A stretch of 64,000 nucleotides of DNA from contig RPFO01000041.1 in the NCBI GenBank assembly GCA_009746045.1, positions 4,592,920-4,656,919 of the forward strand, given 5' to 3'. Positions 23,115-34,566 of this stretch are shown one piece after another. How positions within the stretch are numbered: position 1 is the stretch's first letter; every line of letters starts with the position of its first letter. The notes beneath the pieces were generated by a model. The model did not search any database, had not been told where the DNA came from, and saw only the letters and a list, made by a program, of their open reading frames with translations. Origin of the DNA: Mesostigma viride. Lineage: Eukaryota > Streptophyta > Mesostigmatophyceae > Mesostigmatales > Mesostigmataceae. A program made the position numbers and the translations under genes.

Positions 23115-23761
23115 AGTTAGCATTTTGGGCAACCAATATGCTAAGTGGATGCAGTTTGGAAAGACCTTTCCAACGCCGTGCTGACCGCCTGAAACAGACA
23201 AGGGACGAGAAAGATATGAGGTCCCGAAGTCCTAGCCGTCCGTGGCCGACTAGGGTACAGTCCTCTGGTATAGTGGACAGGACACGTGGCAGGCCGTGCC
23301 TGCACAGGCTTAGCCTGACTATCACGTGACTGTGGTCCACGTAGGCCAGAGGAGCAGCAGCCTGTGGCTGGTGGAACACAGGACTGGCGCAGGTCTGCAA
23401 GGATACTAGGCCTTGCAGGCTTGTGACAGGTCCTGTACTTCCTAGGTTGCAGAGTCTAGGCAAATCCAGTTCGTCCTGGCTCTGCACTGATGCCAGTGGA
23501 CGTTGAGGATTTGCTTGCCTGCCTGCACGTGCCTCGTCACGCCGATGGGAACGAGGAACAACGCAAAGGATATAGCTTGGTCATGGGGGATGACCAGCTA
23601 TCTTGGCAAGCACGAACCGAGGCTCCCACATTGGACGTGGAACCGCTCACCGTGGTCGTGGCTTGGTGCACGGGTTAAAGGTTGCTGCCTTTGCAACTTT
23701 GGCTCATCCCGTTGTGTGGCGTGAGAGACCAGGAACTCACAGTTCTGGCTGCTCGCTAACT
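23115..23761 (+). repeat. 5' LTR of copia-B
   Basis: It starts AGTTAGCATTTTGG with a hairpin arm that pairs with CCAATATGCTAA 16 bases on. A conserved block CCTTTCCAACGCC follows, also seen in copia-A as TCTTTCCAACGGC. It ends GCTCGCTAACT. CGTACTA follows, similar to CGTATTA after the copia-A LTR, where a primer site would be expected; it is not a TGG-type site. Confidence 0.85.
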
Positions 23762-23793
23762 CGTACTATTGCATTACTGTTTGCAAGGTTTTC

Positions 23794-24942
23794 ATGTCGG
23801 CCGAGGCTCGGGTCGAGACACCTGAGTCATCCCCCAGGCGCGAAGCAGCTCCCGAGTTGCCAGCGCGCGAAAACGCATTCCACCCCTATACCCGCCCATC
23901 CAACGCTTCTACATTTGTGCAAGCCGCCTACGTTGCGAGGGGCCTTGCGGAAGGAGGTTGGGTCGCTGTGTTCGGGAACGCAGCAGGGCCGTCGGCAAAC
24001 GACCCTGTGGTGATGAGGATAAGGGCGACGACGTCGCCAGGGGAAACAGGGCGGGTCTGCACGGAGCGCCTCGTCGCTATTCGCGACGAAATTGCTTCGT
24101 TGATCTACAGTTTAGAGGTTGCGTACCAGGGCGGGCACGTCACCATTCAGGCGCTGGACTTAGCGCGTGAGACGCTGGGCCAACTGGTGGCCATCTGTTT
24201 AGGTGGAACCAGATTGTATAATCACTGGGTGGCGACAAGCTCGCTGGGGGAGGGGACCGACGCGTCACATATCATACGGGACGCGCAGACGCGCGAGGCC
24301 GATAGTCCGTGGGATTCGGCTGAAGTGGTGGCTCAAACGTGTGAGCACCTGGTCAACAGCTTGATCCAAGAGGCGCGTGGTCACGCTGATCACTGGGTGA
24401 TCACTACGCGTCCACCGGGCATTTGGTCGACCTTGGACACACCGAGGTTGCAGAGCAGGCCGGGGGCGTGTGGGCCAACGGTGACGGTCATCACCGGTCG
24501 GGAAGTCACCGACGAGGATTTTCACAGCGAGTTCGTGGACCGACCAACGGGCATCATAGCTCGTTCGTCACAGCAGATTGACGAAGGGGACGGCACAAAC
24601 GAAGGCTACTCAGCTCGGCGTAGGGCGGAGTCGCATATCCCGTTTGAGCCAGAACACGATTTCGCTGAGATTGGTCGGGGGTCACGGAACGACAGGCGGG
24701 GTGGTGGCAGCCGGTGGGTCAGGAATCTTCAGTGGTATCGCCGTGGCAGTGCGCCTAGGCTGCCGGTAGAGCAGACACCAGCCGGGAGGCCGGTGAGCCG
24801 TGTGCTAGGTCCTTATAACGCGGAGGAGGTCCGCTCAGTTCCACGCGTGGGGACACCGGTGGCACGCACAGCGCAGGAGCGTGAGGAGGAGGCGGCAGCT
24901 GGAGAGCAGCCAGCGGCTTCTTCAGGCAGCACCAGCGCTTGA
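23794..24942 (+). CDS. copia-B ORF0, function unknown
   Basis: The 382-residue frame starts at ATG 23794, 33 bases after the LTR. The protein starts MSAEARVETPESSP and ends AASSGSTSA. The centre has mixed helical and strand content (ERLVAIRDEIASLIYSLEV, AEVVAQTCEHLVNSLIQ), and a basic Arg/Gly stretch (RGSRNDRRGGGSRW) follows. No zinc finger, protease or other domain is recognised. It occupies the same place as ORF0 of copia-A, with weak or no sequence similarity that I can see by eye. An intact frame of this length in a young element suggests it is translated, for example as a capsid-associated or RNA-binding accessory protein; that is inference. Confidence 0.7.
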   Translation: MSAEARVETPESSPRREAAPELPARENAFHPYTRPSNASTFVQAAYVARGLAEGGWVAVFGNAAGPSANDPVVMRIRATTSPGETGRVCTERLVAIRDEIASLIYSLEVAYQGGHVTIQALDLARETLGQLVAICLGGTRLYNHWVATSSLGEGTDASHIIRDAQTREADSPWDSAEVVAQTCEHLVNSLIQEARGHADHWVITTRPPGIWSTLDTPRLQSRPGACGPTVTVITGREVTDEDFHSEFVDRPTGIIARSSQQIDEGDGTNEGYSARRRAESHIPFEPEHDFAEIGRGSRNDRRGGGSRWVRNLQWYRRGSAPRLPVEQTPAGRPVSRVLGPYNAEEVRSVPRVGTPVARTAQEREEEAAAGEQPAASSGSTSA

Positions 24943-24995
24943 GCCTGTTCTTCCTTGTCTATCGCCTGTTTTGTTTTGCCATCCCACTGTATATA

Positions 24996-25340
24996 ATGCC
25001 TCGTGGCAAACCGGGAGACGGCGACAAGGGCGAGATGGAGGCACCGGCTGGAGCAAGCCAGGAGCCTCGGCAAGACAAGGAGCAGCTGGTGGGAGAGGCG
25101 ATCCCAGCCAGCGACGGCGATGGGGGAAAGAGACCAGGCGGCAAGAGACGGCATGAAGACGCGGTGGAGGAGGCGCGCAAGGTGCGGGCAACAGGGCCAA
25201 CGGATGCAATAACGGTGGCGAATGGGCAACCAGCCGTGGAGAAGCGTAAGAGGGACCCCTCCGCTGACGGCAATGGTAAGAGGCCTCATGTGGATGTGCT
25301 CTCCCCTGTGCCTGCTGGCCAAGTGGTGCTGTTGTTGTGA
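24996..25340 (+). CDS. copia-B small basic ORF, probably the Gag N-terminus in another frame
   Basis: The 114-residue frame starts at ATG 24996 (MPRGKPGDGDKGEMEA), is rich in Gly, Lys and Arg, and ends in LLL-TGA. The Gag frame continues in -1 phase directly after. The copia-A Gag N-terminus (MADGRRSKGA...) is also low-complexity and leads straight into the core without a break. So this is most likely the Gag N-terminus separated by one base change or a -1 shift. A separate small protein is the alternative. Confidence 0.55.
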   Translation: MPRGKPGDGDKGEMEAPAGASQEPRQDKEQLVGEAIPASDGDGGKRPGGKRRHEDAVEEARKVRATGPTDAITVANGQPAVEKRKRDPSADGNGKRPHVDVLSPVPAGQVVLLL

Positions 25341-25390
25341 CACCCGCTGTGGTGGAGCCAGTGAGGGCGCTGCCAGGGTCGAGACCTCAC

Positions 25391-26350
25391 ATGAGTGCTG
25401 TCACTGTTATGAATGGACAAAAGCCTCTTAACCCACCACTAGCACAGGAAGCTTTGGACAAGTGGCTTGAGGACATGGAGCTTGTTGTGTGCTCCGTGGA
25501 CCCCACTGTCAACCTAGTGCAAGTGTTTCACTCGTCCACGTGCAACAGGGACTCGTCAGAGCGTGTCAGGGAGAAGGCTAGGACTGCTGTCAAGGATAAG
25601 CTAACCTGGGCACAGTTCCTGGAAGGGTTGAGGGAGGAGTTCTCTGACAAAGTTCTCAACCTCACCAACTATTACAAGCATCAGTATGACACCTTTGAGA
25701 TAGTGGGCCCTGTGGCAGAGGAATGGGCTAGGCTCAACCGTATCAGGGACAAGGGGGCCAAGTATGGCTTCATGGTCACAGATAGGGCCTTGGCAGACTA
25801 TTTCCTGGACCGTATGGGTTTGAGTGTGGATGGGAGGAACGGTGCCCGCATGTTTCTTAACCAGACTGATGGCTCCTTACGTGCTCTGGAGCTTGTAATC
25901 CTCAGCATAAGGAAGCCAGATCCTGCCTGCAAGGCTATCCAGTCCCATGGCAGCAATGCCACCTCCGCTGTGCAGGGCCAAGGTGATGTCCCCGGGTACC
26001 CAGCCCGTGATGGGGCAAGGCCCAACAAGCGTAAGCGCTTCAGGCGCCAGAGGCAGGGGGCTCAGGGTGGCAAGGGTGCAGGTTCCCAAGGAGGGGTTGG
26101 GAGCCAGCAAGCTGGTGGTCAGCAGGGTAAGGGTGGCCAAGGGCAAGGCAAGGGCCAAGCTCAAGGCAACCAGGGCAAGCAGGGTGGGCAGTCTCAGGGA
26201 GGCCAGGGGAAGCCTGGCAAGGGTGGGGCTGGGTCTGGGAAGAAGGGTGGGCCATGCTTTGTGTGTGGCAAGGAAGGTCACTGGCGTCGTGAGTGTCCTG
26301 ACAGGAAGGCCAAGCCTGCTGGGGCAGGGGGCCAGTCTGGGCAGCAGTGA
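25391..26350 (+). CDS. gag: copia-B Gag with CCHC zinc knuckle
   Basis: The first ATG of this frame is at 25391 (MSAVTVMNG); the frame is open from about 25337. The core (WLEDMELVV, KLTWAQFLEGLREEF, DYFLDRMGLSVDG) aligns in layout with copia-A Gag. A Gly/Gln/Lys low-complexity stretch of roughly 75 residues follows (GKGGQGQGKGQAQGNQGKQG). The knuckle C-FV-C-GKEG-H-WRRE-C lies near the end. The stop is CAG-TGA-CTA and Pol continues in the same frame with no further stop, so Gag-Pol by stop readthrough is likely. Whether the 24996 frame supplies its N-terminus is open. Confidence 0.8.
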   Translation: MSAVTVMNGQKPLNPPLAQEALDKWLEDMELVVCSVDPTVNLVQVFHSSTCNRDSSERVREKARTAVKDKLTWAQFLEGLREEFSDKVLNLTNYYKHQYDTFEIVGPVAEEWARLNRIRDKGAKYGFMVTDRALADYFLDRMGLSVDGRNGARMFLNQTDGSLRALELVILSIRKPDPACKAIQSHGSNATSAVQGQGDVPGYPARDGARPNKRKRFRRQRQGAQGGKGAGSQGGVGSQQAGGQQGKGGQGQGKGQAQGNQGKQGGQSQGGQGKPGKGGAGSGKKGGPCFVCGKEGHWRRECPDRKAKPAGAGGQSGQQ

Positions 26351-28100
26351 CTAGCATCATCCCCTGTAAATAGTCAATCACCCCTTGGGGAAGGTGTGCT
26401 GGATGTACATAAGGATGGGGGTGTGCCCCTTGTGCAGCACCAAGGGTGTAAAGATGTTGTTCTTCCACTGGATTGCAATAACAATGCTGCAGCTGAATTC
26501 CCTATGCCTCATGCAGGTGGTGGGTCTCCAGCAGGTGCTGGCCTGGAGGGCCAAGGGACCTTGCTGGAAGGGCCTGGAGCGGTCCAGGGTGCAGGACCTG
26601 ACTTGGGGCGTCAGGACGGCCTGCAGGGAAGCCCTGGAACCTCAGGAGTGGATCATGTGTCCCCACACACGGTTCAGACGTCTCGCCAGGTCAGTACTGA
26701 CAGAGTGCTGAGCTATGCTGAGGCTGGCCATAGGTTGCATCACATGTTTGGGCATTCTGGGCAGGCAGCAATGTTTGCTTGGAAGCTAGGTAGGGAGCCT
26801 TTGTGGGAGGCTTGCCAGGCTGCTGCTGAGAACTGTGGTTGCCAGGAGAATGCTGTTCACCCACCTCAGTCCCATGCTAGGGAGCCTGCTAGGGAGCGTG
26901 GCGACATCCAGATGGATATCCAGCATATCAGGGGCTTGTATATATTGGTGGGGGTGGACAGGTTCAGTAGATACAGGCTGATAGACGTTCTGCCTGGTAT
27001 GCAGGAGCACCACTTGTTGTTGGGTATGAAGGCCCTGATCCCAGGCTTTGGGGTGTGCAAGAGTGTGCAGGCAGACTTGCAGTTTGACTGTTTGCTCAAG
27101 CATCAGGACCAGCTGCCTTGTAAGCTGGTGGTAGTCCCCAGGGAGAGTCATGGGCAGCAAGGGGCTGTAGAGAGATCCATACGTGAAGTGAAGACAGTGG
27201 TGCTAGCAGCAGAGTCAGTGCCACTTGTGGCATCTGCCTTAGAGAGGGCAGCCTGGTGTAAGGGGATAGAAGAGCAGCTGAACCACAGGGTTAACTATTA
27301 CTTTGATGGTGTGGCTGTCTCTCCCCTGGCCCTGCAGTATAGCTTGTTGCCTGAGAACGTGGTGCAGGCCAGTCTTAGGAAGGCAGATAGGTTATTTGCC
27401 CAGCTGAGACGTAAGGACAAGAACTGGAATGTGCTGAGGCCTCAGGTGGGGCTGAAGGTCAGGATGTGGAAGGAACCATCTATTCCAGGCAAGCGGGGGA
27501 AGTGGCAGGATGGGGTTGTCACTCGTGTGGAGGAAGCTAACAGATCTTGCCTGGTGGCTTTGGAAAAGGATCCAAGGCACGTGTACAGGTTGTCCTGGGC
27601 TCATGTCAAGGAGAGAAGGCCACATGCAATCTGGCCTGCAGACGGGCCAGGCCCTCCCAGCTGGGTTGAGGAGCCAGGCCAGAGCCAGGCAGCAGCAGCT
27701 AACAATCCTCCTGTGGTGGATGATGGTCTGTCCCTACTGGAAGATGACGAGCAGGAGGCTGCTGAAGCAACTGTCACAAGGCCAGAGGGGACGGGGCAGC
27801 CACCTAAGGCCCGGGGGCCTCTCATGGCGGACGTCATCCGAGCACTCATGCGCAGCAAACATGATCCCAAGGTATCCAAGCTCACGGGGTGGGGGTCGTG
27901 CTGGGCAGCTACAATGGAGGTAGATACCAACTCACAGGTGTCTGTCATCAGGGAAGAGGATGCTGTAGGCTTACAGATGTCCCATCCCAGTTGCCTTGCT
28001 GTGTCTGATTTCTCAGGAAAGGTGTCCATGAAGATCCTTGGGGAAGTGAGTGTGCCTATCTTAGGGGTGCCCACCACGTTCTGTGTGGTAGAGGGCTATA
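26351..28100 (+). pseudogene. pol: copia-B Pol, first part: integrase and protease-like domain
   Basis: The frame is open from the Gag TGA. Its first ATG is at 26504, 51 codons on, so readthrough explains it better than reinitiation. Domains: HHCC zinc region (RLHHMFGHSG ... CQAAAENCGC); integrase Asp (IQMDIQHIRG), Asp (VQADLQFD) and Glu (GQQGAVERSI); SH3-like tail (VGLKVRMWKEP); an acidic linker; a retropepsin-like start (TMEVDTNSQVSVI) with its flap region. The insertion of copia-A copy II at TAT-A (28096-28100) splits it between the flap and the ILGQNFL strand. Reading past 28100 gives only LTR sequence. Confidence 0.85.
28096..28100 (+). repeat. Target-site duplication CTATA (left)
   Basis: It matches 37612-37616 on the other side of copia-A copy II. 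The copia-B frame (E-G-Y-K-G-P) is restored on removal of the insert and one copy. Confidence 0.9.
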
Positions 28101-28717
28101 AGTTGTATGAGAGTGAATGCCACGAATTCCGCCATGGTTCTTGCAGGAAGTTGCCTTTATTAATAACAAGGAAACACAGACGTAAGTCACGTCACTTCCA
28201 AGACTGCACGCAGCACAGACGACAGGGTCGCAGTGCCAAGAGAACGTGCACGCAAGAACTAGCGTCCCGGTGCGACCAAGTCACACATATAGGTTGTTAG
28301 GGACGCGTCCAAGTATTCAGCTGCACTGTCACAGCTGAACTGTCAATCAATTGATTACACAGACTCTGGCACGCCTTTGGCGCGCAGATCTATCAATTGT
28401 TCATACGGCTAGTCCTGTGGACCTATCCGTACACTACTCAGCATCAATTGTCTCATAGGTCCTGGCGCGCTACAGCGCGCCTACCTATCAATTGACCATC
28501 AAGTCCTGTACAAGTCCTGTCAACGTCCTGCGGACTATCAAAGTGACACTTGTACATCCTGTGTCCGTACGCGCCCACAGTGGCGCGCCGGGTACTGTCG
28601 GCACAGCCTAGGAAACGTCATAACTTTTACGTTCCTTAACCAAATGAGGCGTTCAAGGTGCCGTTGGAAAGAGCGTAACAATCTCTATCCATCTAACGTA
28701 AATCCTTTACGTTAACT
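28101..28717 (-). repeat. 3' LTR of copia-A copy II
   Basis: On the + strand it runs AGTTGTATGAG...GTTAACT. It contains the reverse of AATAAA (TTTATTAATAAC region at about 28157). Confidence 0.9.
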
Positions 28718-29665
28718 CCAATCCCTTCTTTTCTTTAGGGATCACATCCCCTGCCAGGGACCCTTGAAGTAGCTTGAAATGTCCTTCACTCCAGCTTGAA
28801 GCTTGAACAGATGTCTTTAATGGCCATTGCCATTCCCCCAGCCTTTCTTTTAAGGAACTGGAAAAGAAACAGATCTGCCACAGGGAAAACCATTCCATGA
28901 GAAATGGATAAAAACCTATGGAAGTGGCATTACAGAGTACCACCAGATATTAGAAGCACACAAAATTAAATACATACAGGTTAATTCTATGAGGTCTTCT
29001 CCAGGAATTAATCCCATCACCTCGGTAGAGCCTCCAGTACAATGACCTTCTGGCGGTGAGTTACATTAATCCCAGATACTAATCCCATAAAACCCAGTAC
29101 ATATTCAATATAAGTACAATAAATCCATGACAATTAAAATACCACTTGACAAAGTAAGGCGTATTACAATAGTTTGCCTGTCATTCTCTCAACAGGGGTC
29201 TATTGGCGCCCGTCTTACGGCGCCCGTCTACTTGCCAGATGGTAAACTGCCACAGCAAACAAATGACAAAATGAAACACATAGGCAACAATTAAATCCTG
29301 CCCTGGGGAACTAGGGAAGTCTGAACAGGCAAACACCTGAACAGGCCAGCTTGTAGAAACATAATACCAGGGAATCGAACCCCGCCCTATAAACCCCAGA
29401 ATAAAGGTTCCCAGACCATTGTGAGAGTATGTACAAATATACATTTCTTTTAAAATAGAATACATGGTCTGTAATGGACCTGTCAACCTTGTGTAGTCAA
29501 CAGCATGAACCCCAGCCAAAACCTGGCTGTATCCTGATTAAAATCAGAGTGAGTGTACCATGGTCCATGAGCCTTAGTACAGACTAAAATACAGGTATTA
29601 TGCCAGTCACAATGCTGACACTACCACACAATCTGCTCTCCAATGCCCTATAACCATGCACCAGC
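28718..29665 (-). other. copia-A 3' untranslated region, copy II
   Basis: No coding sequence. On the - strand, from pol toward the LTR, it holds a B-box-like GGGGTTCGATTCCC (29370-29383), paired CGGGCGCC boxes (29205-29230) and the polypurine tract AAGAAAAGAAGGGATTGG (28718-28735). It matches copy I at 41100-41763 and 42446-42658, apart from the inserts there. Confidence 0.8.
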
Positions 29666-32600
29666 TTAGACAGCTTGCTGAGATGGGTCCATCAGAGACT
29701 GAAGAACCTTGTATTGCACTGCTGCCTTCTGCACTAGCTTGGTCAAAGCATCAGCAGGATTGTCAACCCCAGGGATATGCTCAATATTGGCCAAGGAGGA
29801 CAACTCCTTAAGAAGGAGATAATCCAAGTCCCTACTTCTGGCCATCTGCCTGTGCACAAACTGCACCATCCCCATGGAGTCTGTTTTTAGAAGAGTGGTA
29901 ACCTGAAGTGGCCAAGGAGTGTTAGAAGTCATCTGATGAAGCAACTCCTTCAGATAAAGGCTTGTGTGAATGCCTTCACAAATAGCCCTGCATTCTGCCA
30001 CATCACTGCTGACAGCCACCCGTTTGTGCAGGCGACTAAACCAGCTCACCAAACTCCCCAGGCCTTCCTGTCTGAGCACAAAGAGCCCTGCAGCCCTGCC
30101 CCTGACCTTGGAGACCTGCCTGCTGTCCATTGAGCTATCCACATACAGCTCCATGCAAATGGGTTGTGATAAATCCACTGCAGACAACAGAATGCCAGAT
30201 GAAGCCCTGACCTGATCAGCCACCTTGGCAGACCCTAGCTCCACCAGCATGTCATCAGGCAACCTGGCTATGACCATAAGGTCTGGCCTGGAAATGCCTG
30301 CCACCCAAGCAACCATGCCCCTCACCATGGGACACAGTGCCTGTGTGATGGTTGGAGGAAGCTTGCTAATGAGGGTCTCTTGATAATCATTGCCCCCCAC
30401 CAGCAGCATACGCCACTCCCCCCCTTCTTCACCAGTGTGGCCTCCATGCCCACAAACAGCAGAGGCTCATTCTCCACCTGCCATTGCTCCCTACCCAGAG
30501 GAAACTTGGACTTAATGATGGAGATCAGCTCCTTAAGCCACGACGTGGGAGCTATCAGATGTAGGTCATCCCCGTGCAGCGAAGCATACACTGGCAGGCC
30601 TTCCCATTGCCCCAGAAACAGACAGGGGTCTACAGGAGAGACCTTCAAGTTGCAATGCTCCTTCAGGAAACGGTTGAGAGTCTCCCTCCAGATTATTGGA
30701 CTTGACCTCAGGCCCTCCAGGCCCTTGAGGATTTTAAGGAACTCCGTGTGGATGTCCCTTTTCCATACAGCAGGCACCCTAACATAGAAAGGCGTCTTGC
30801 CCTCCCACTTTTCCTGTGCCACATCTGCATCCCCTCCAGAAATGCCCTCTTGAAGTCTACCACCACTGAGCCATAGTCCAAGCCCTTGTTGAGAAGGCCT
30901 AGAAATACACACAGCAGCAGCCTCCAAGTATCATGCAACATGCCAGGGGTATACAACTCCTCAGCAGTGCACTCACCAGTACCCTTGAACTCATTCAGCA
31001 CTGGCCTGACATGTGGTACCTTGACCCCGTCCACCTCCTTCATCTTGATGACAAACTTGAGCTTGAGTAGACGTCGTGCAGGAGGCAGGTCATTGACAGG
31101 TTCCACGCATTTCTTGGAGATCCAGTCCTCCCCAGATTTAATCAGACCCAGTGTGACCTGGGGACACATAATGGGAGAGGACATGAGCTTCACCAGGCCT
31201 TGGTAGTTGATAGGGCTGTGTCCAGCAAGTGAGTGAGGACCAATGCCCAAACTGCTTGGATGACTAGCAGCTGGCAGTATGAGGTCATCAACCAAGGGCT
31301 CCTGCCCCTGGCACACTTGCACACGCTTAACCGACCTGGTTACTGCACGTGATAGGTGAGTGGTCCTGAAATTAATCAGTGGGACCTGACCAGCCCCTTC
31401 CTTAGTCAGGAGAGAGGACGTGATCACTACCCCATCCTGGCATAGGAAATTCTGCCCCAGAAGAGCAGGTCCTTGATAGCCCTCCAAGACACAAAAAGCA
31501 GTGTCCTGTCCAAGGATAGGAATGAATACCTCACCCAGTACCTTCACGTGTACCCCGCCACTGAAGTCAGACACAAACTGATAGCTGGGTTCAGACATGC
31601 TGTACCCTGCTGCAGCCCTGGTCCCAATAATGGAGACCTGAGAATTAGTGTCTACCTCTAAGGCAGTGTCCAGCCCCAGATTGCCATGCCACCTGAGCTT
31701 GGCTACCTTGGGCTGCTTCTTGGCCCTTTGTAGAGCCCCAATCAATCCAGCCAAACTTGTCCCCCTGGGCTTGGTTAGTGCCTTGGGCTTGACAGTTGAC
31801 TCCCCAGCTGTTGACCTTGCAGCCTGTTCAACAAGTACCTCTGCAACCTGGCCAGGGCTGACAGATTCCCCTGCAACAGATGTGGTCGTTGCGTCAGTGA
31901 TGTCACCTGGGACCTGAAAATCCTGCAGATCCTGTGAGCCTTGTGCCTGACTGCCCTCATTCATCAGGTTAGGCTTGACATATGACCAACTCAGCCGGTG
32001 CACATGCTTTGGTTCGTCCTCCATGCTGACCAAGCATGCGTGGCTAGCTTCATCAACCTGGGTAACCACCCCAGGACTCCAGCTACCACGTTTGCCATAA
32101 AGGCTAGGTTCCTTCCAAGCTAGGACCTTCTGACCCACTTGTGGCTCCAGCATCTTCCAACCCCGGTCCTTCTCCCTCAGCTTGGCAAAGGTGACATGTG
32201 CAGCATGTTTCCAGCCCTCCAGCACATGTGGTGGGCACAGGCCATGATATAGACCCATTGGGCTGACAGCAACTCCATCATAGTAGAAGTTAACCCTGCT
32301 GTTCAGCTGCTGCTCCACGTTCCTCAGCCATGCACTCCTGACAAGTGCAGGTGCAGACAAGGGTACCCAGTCTTCAGAGATGATCAATTTCTTGACCTCC
32401 TGGATTGCCCTCTCGATAGCACCCTGCTGCCCATGAGCCTCCCTAGGTGTAACCAGCAACTCAGGAAGGGTAGGATCACCCTTGAGATGCTGAAACTGCA
32501 TGTCCACCTGGATCCTTGTGGTAGGAAACTTGGCTCTTACATTCTGCAGGGCAGCCAGCAAGTACCTGTTCTTCATAGAAGGTAAATGCTCTAGCACCTT

Positions 32601-33149
32601 GTATTTCGTGTACCTGTCCACGCACACCAACAGTTGCATGCCCCTGATGTGTTGGATATCACACTGCAGATCACCAATGCTCTGAGGTAGAGCTTTGGCA
32701 TGTGATTTCCTGGGCTTGTTGGAGGACAACTGGCACTTACACCGTGAGGCAGCTTGCTGACACGCCTTAAGAAGGGGTGCCCTGCCCATACGGAAGGCAA
32801 AGTTGTTTGACAGAGAAGTGGCATGCCCAAACATGTTGTGGATTCGGGCACCCAACTCCTGGTACACAGAGGAAGCAGTCCCTGGCACAGTCAGGACTGT
32901 GCTGTCAGGTTGTCCAGCATCACCATGCTGACTTCCATCCTGTTCTGACTCAGAGCCTGAGTCACCCTGCTCATGCCCAACACCTGGACCGCCAGCAGGG
33001 ACCACATGCATACCACCAGAGGCCTTCACACCCCTCTGTGGTTGTACATTGGTTTCTCTCAAAATGAGAGGTCCACCCTCGTGCCCAGCACGAGGATGCA
33101 TAGGGTCAGACATACTTACAGCTGCATCAGCTGTCAAGGACGTCTTCAT
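29666..33149 (-). pseudogene. pol: copia-A Pol, copy II
   Basis: The long frame (813 codons to 30708) gives the clearest view of the domain order. The HHCC region is at residues about 104-139, integrase D164, D216 and E246, and the SH3-like tail at about 338-390. A linker runs from 390 to 490, then the retropepsin-like DTNS at 500-503 and ALLGQNFL at about 562-569, then RT. A one-base loss in a G run (30831-30834, GGGG against GGGGG in copy I) breaks RT before HGDD. RT continues in another frame to about 30420, and RNase H follows in a third frame (30409-29666) after the shared G7 run. This copy repairs the 20477/20586 lesions of copy I, so those are private to copy I. Confidence 0.85.
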
Positions 33150-33290
33150 AGGAACCTGTACCTCTCCAGGTGACCTGGGGCCACCCTGAACCTGGAGATC
33201 ACCCTCTTGTTGCCCAGATATAAAATCTGCATTGGAGCACCTGGCCTCCCCCTTGGGTGAATTAAGGTGTGTAGGGGTTGCCTCAGACAG

Positions 33291-34402
33291 TCACTGCTCC
33301 TTGTTGTCTTCTTGCTGACTGCCCTTTGAAGGCTGCCTGGGACTTGTTGTTGTTCTTCTTGTTGTTGTTGTTGTTATTCTTGTTGCTGCCCTGGCCCTGG
33401 GACTTCTTGAAGCTGGGACACTCCTTCTTGATGTGCCCCCACCCCTTGCACAGGTAGCATTGTATCTTTGACTTGCCCTGGCCACTCCCCCGTTGTCAGA
33501 CGCGTTGCCCTGCTTGGGCTGACCACCCACCCGCCTGAACACCGACTTGGAGTGTGACCTCCTGTCAGAATCAGGTGAATGATCTCCCTTGCGCTTGTTA
33601 TGGTTGCCCCTACGCCCTCCTTGGCTTCTGTCAGCCTCAGACGTCTTGGAGCCCCCTGGGTACGCCCACCTGCCTGGGTAGCCTTCACTGCTGGCACTCC
33701 ACCCTCAAACAGCTCCTCTGCCTCGAGTGCTTGTTTGATTATGACCTTGTAGGCCTTGAGGGTTGAGTGTGGGGCACACATGACCTTTAAGGAGCCACGT
33801 GTCGCCTTATCCAGCCCAGAAACCTTGAGCCAGTTGGTCAGGGCTATGTTATCAGCAACATTAAAGCCGTGAGCCCTGCCCTCCTCAACCATTTTACAAT
33901 AGTTAAGGAAGTTCTGGATCAGGTCCCCCTTGACCTCCCACCCCTGGTATTTATCCTGCCAATGGATCCCCACTTTCTTCCTCTGATCCTCCAGCAGCTC
34001 CTTTAACTCTGCCACGTAGCTGGACCAGGCCTTGTTGGCCTTCTTACACTCTCTAGTGAGGTCCTTTATCTGATCTGTACACTTGCCAAAAGTCTGGCTA
34101 CCTATCCAGATCTGGTAATAGTTTGTACCACCGTACAAACTTGGAAACCCCTCTAGCCCCTCCACAAACTCCTCAGCCTGCTTGGGCTTTGTGTCTGACG
34201 TGACAGGTTGCAGTTGATTCACAATAAGCAAACCCTGGGTAGTGAGATCATAACCAAGAACAGCTTGTGCATTATTATTATTGTGATGAAGGTTGGTAAT
34301 CTCTCCGGTAACCCCCACGTCATCTACGTGAGCGGTCCCACTACCAGCACCACCATTATTCCCACTGGCTGGGGCACCTTTGCTACGGCGCCCGTCTGCC
34401 AT
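33291..34402 (-). pseudogene. gag: copia-A Gag, copy II (frameshifted before the zinc knuckle)
   Basis: It starts MADGRRSKGAPASG like copy I and is collinear through the core to about 33660, where the frame shifts (AGGRTQGAP then off-frame). The knuckle region (CARGGGTSRRS read out of frame) is displaced. Copy I is intact, so copy II's Gag is damaged only here. Confidence 0.75.
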
Positions 34403-34566
34403 TCTGCACTAAAGCTATTCAAAAACACCTCAGCAAAGCAGCAGAAAAGTATGTACAAAGAATTGTCGCAACTGCCGCCTGCGCCGGTGTCGCCTCCGCC
34501 CCCGCGAATTGCCGCTGAAAATTCGACAAAATTGTCGACGAGTACTGGATAAGAAAATTGGCCGAC

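Noticed and set aside
23138-23724. ORFs inside the copia-B LTR (62-73 codons)
   Set aside because: They lie wholly within the LTR, are repeated in the 3' LTR, and show no domain; LTR identity alone preserves them.
28101-28300. Extension of the copia-B Pol frame past 28100 into SCRKLPLLITRKHRRK
   Set aside because: That part is the LTR of copia-A copy II read in antisense; the identical peptide appears at 35304-35501 from the other LTR. The real frame resumes at 37617.
29936-31917. + strand frames of 60-135 codons over 29.9-33.2 kb
   Set aside because: They are antisense shadows of copia-A copy II pol; the same shadows occur on the - strand over copy I.
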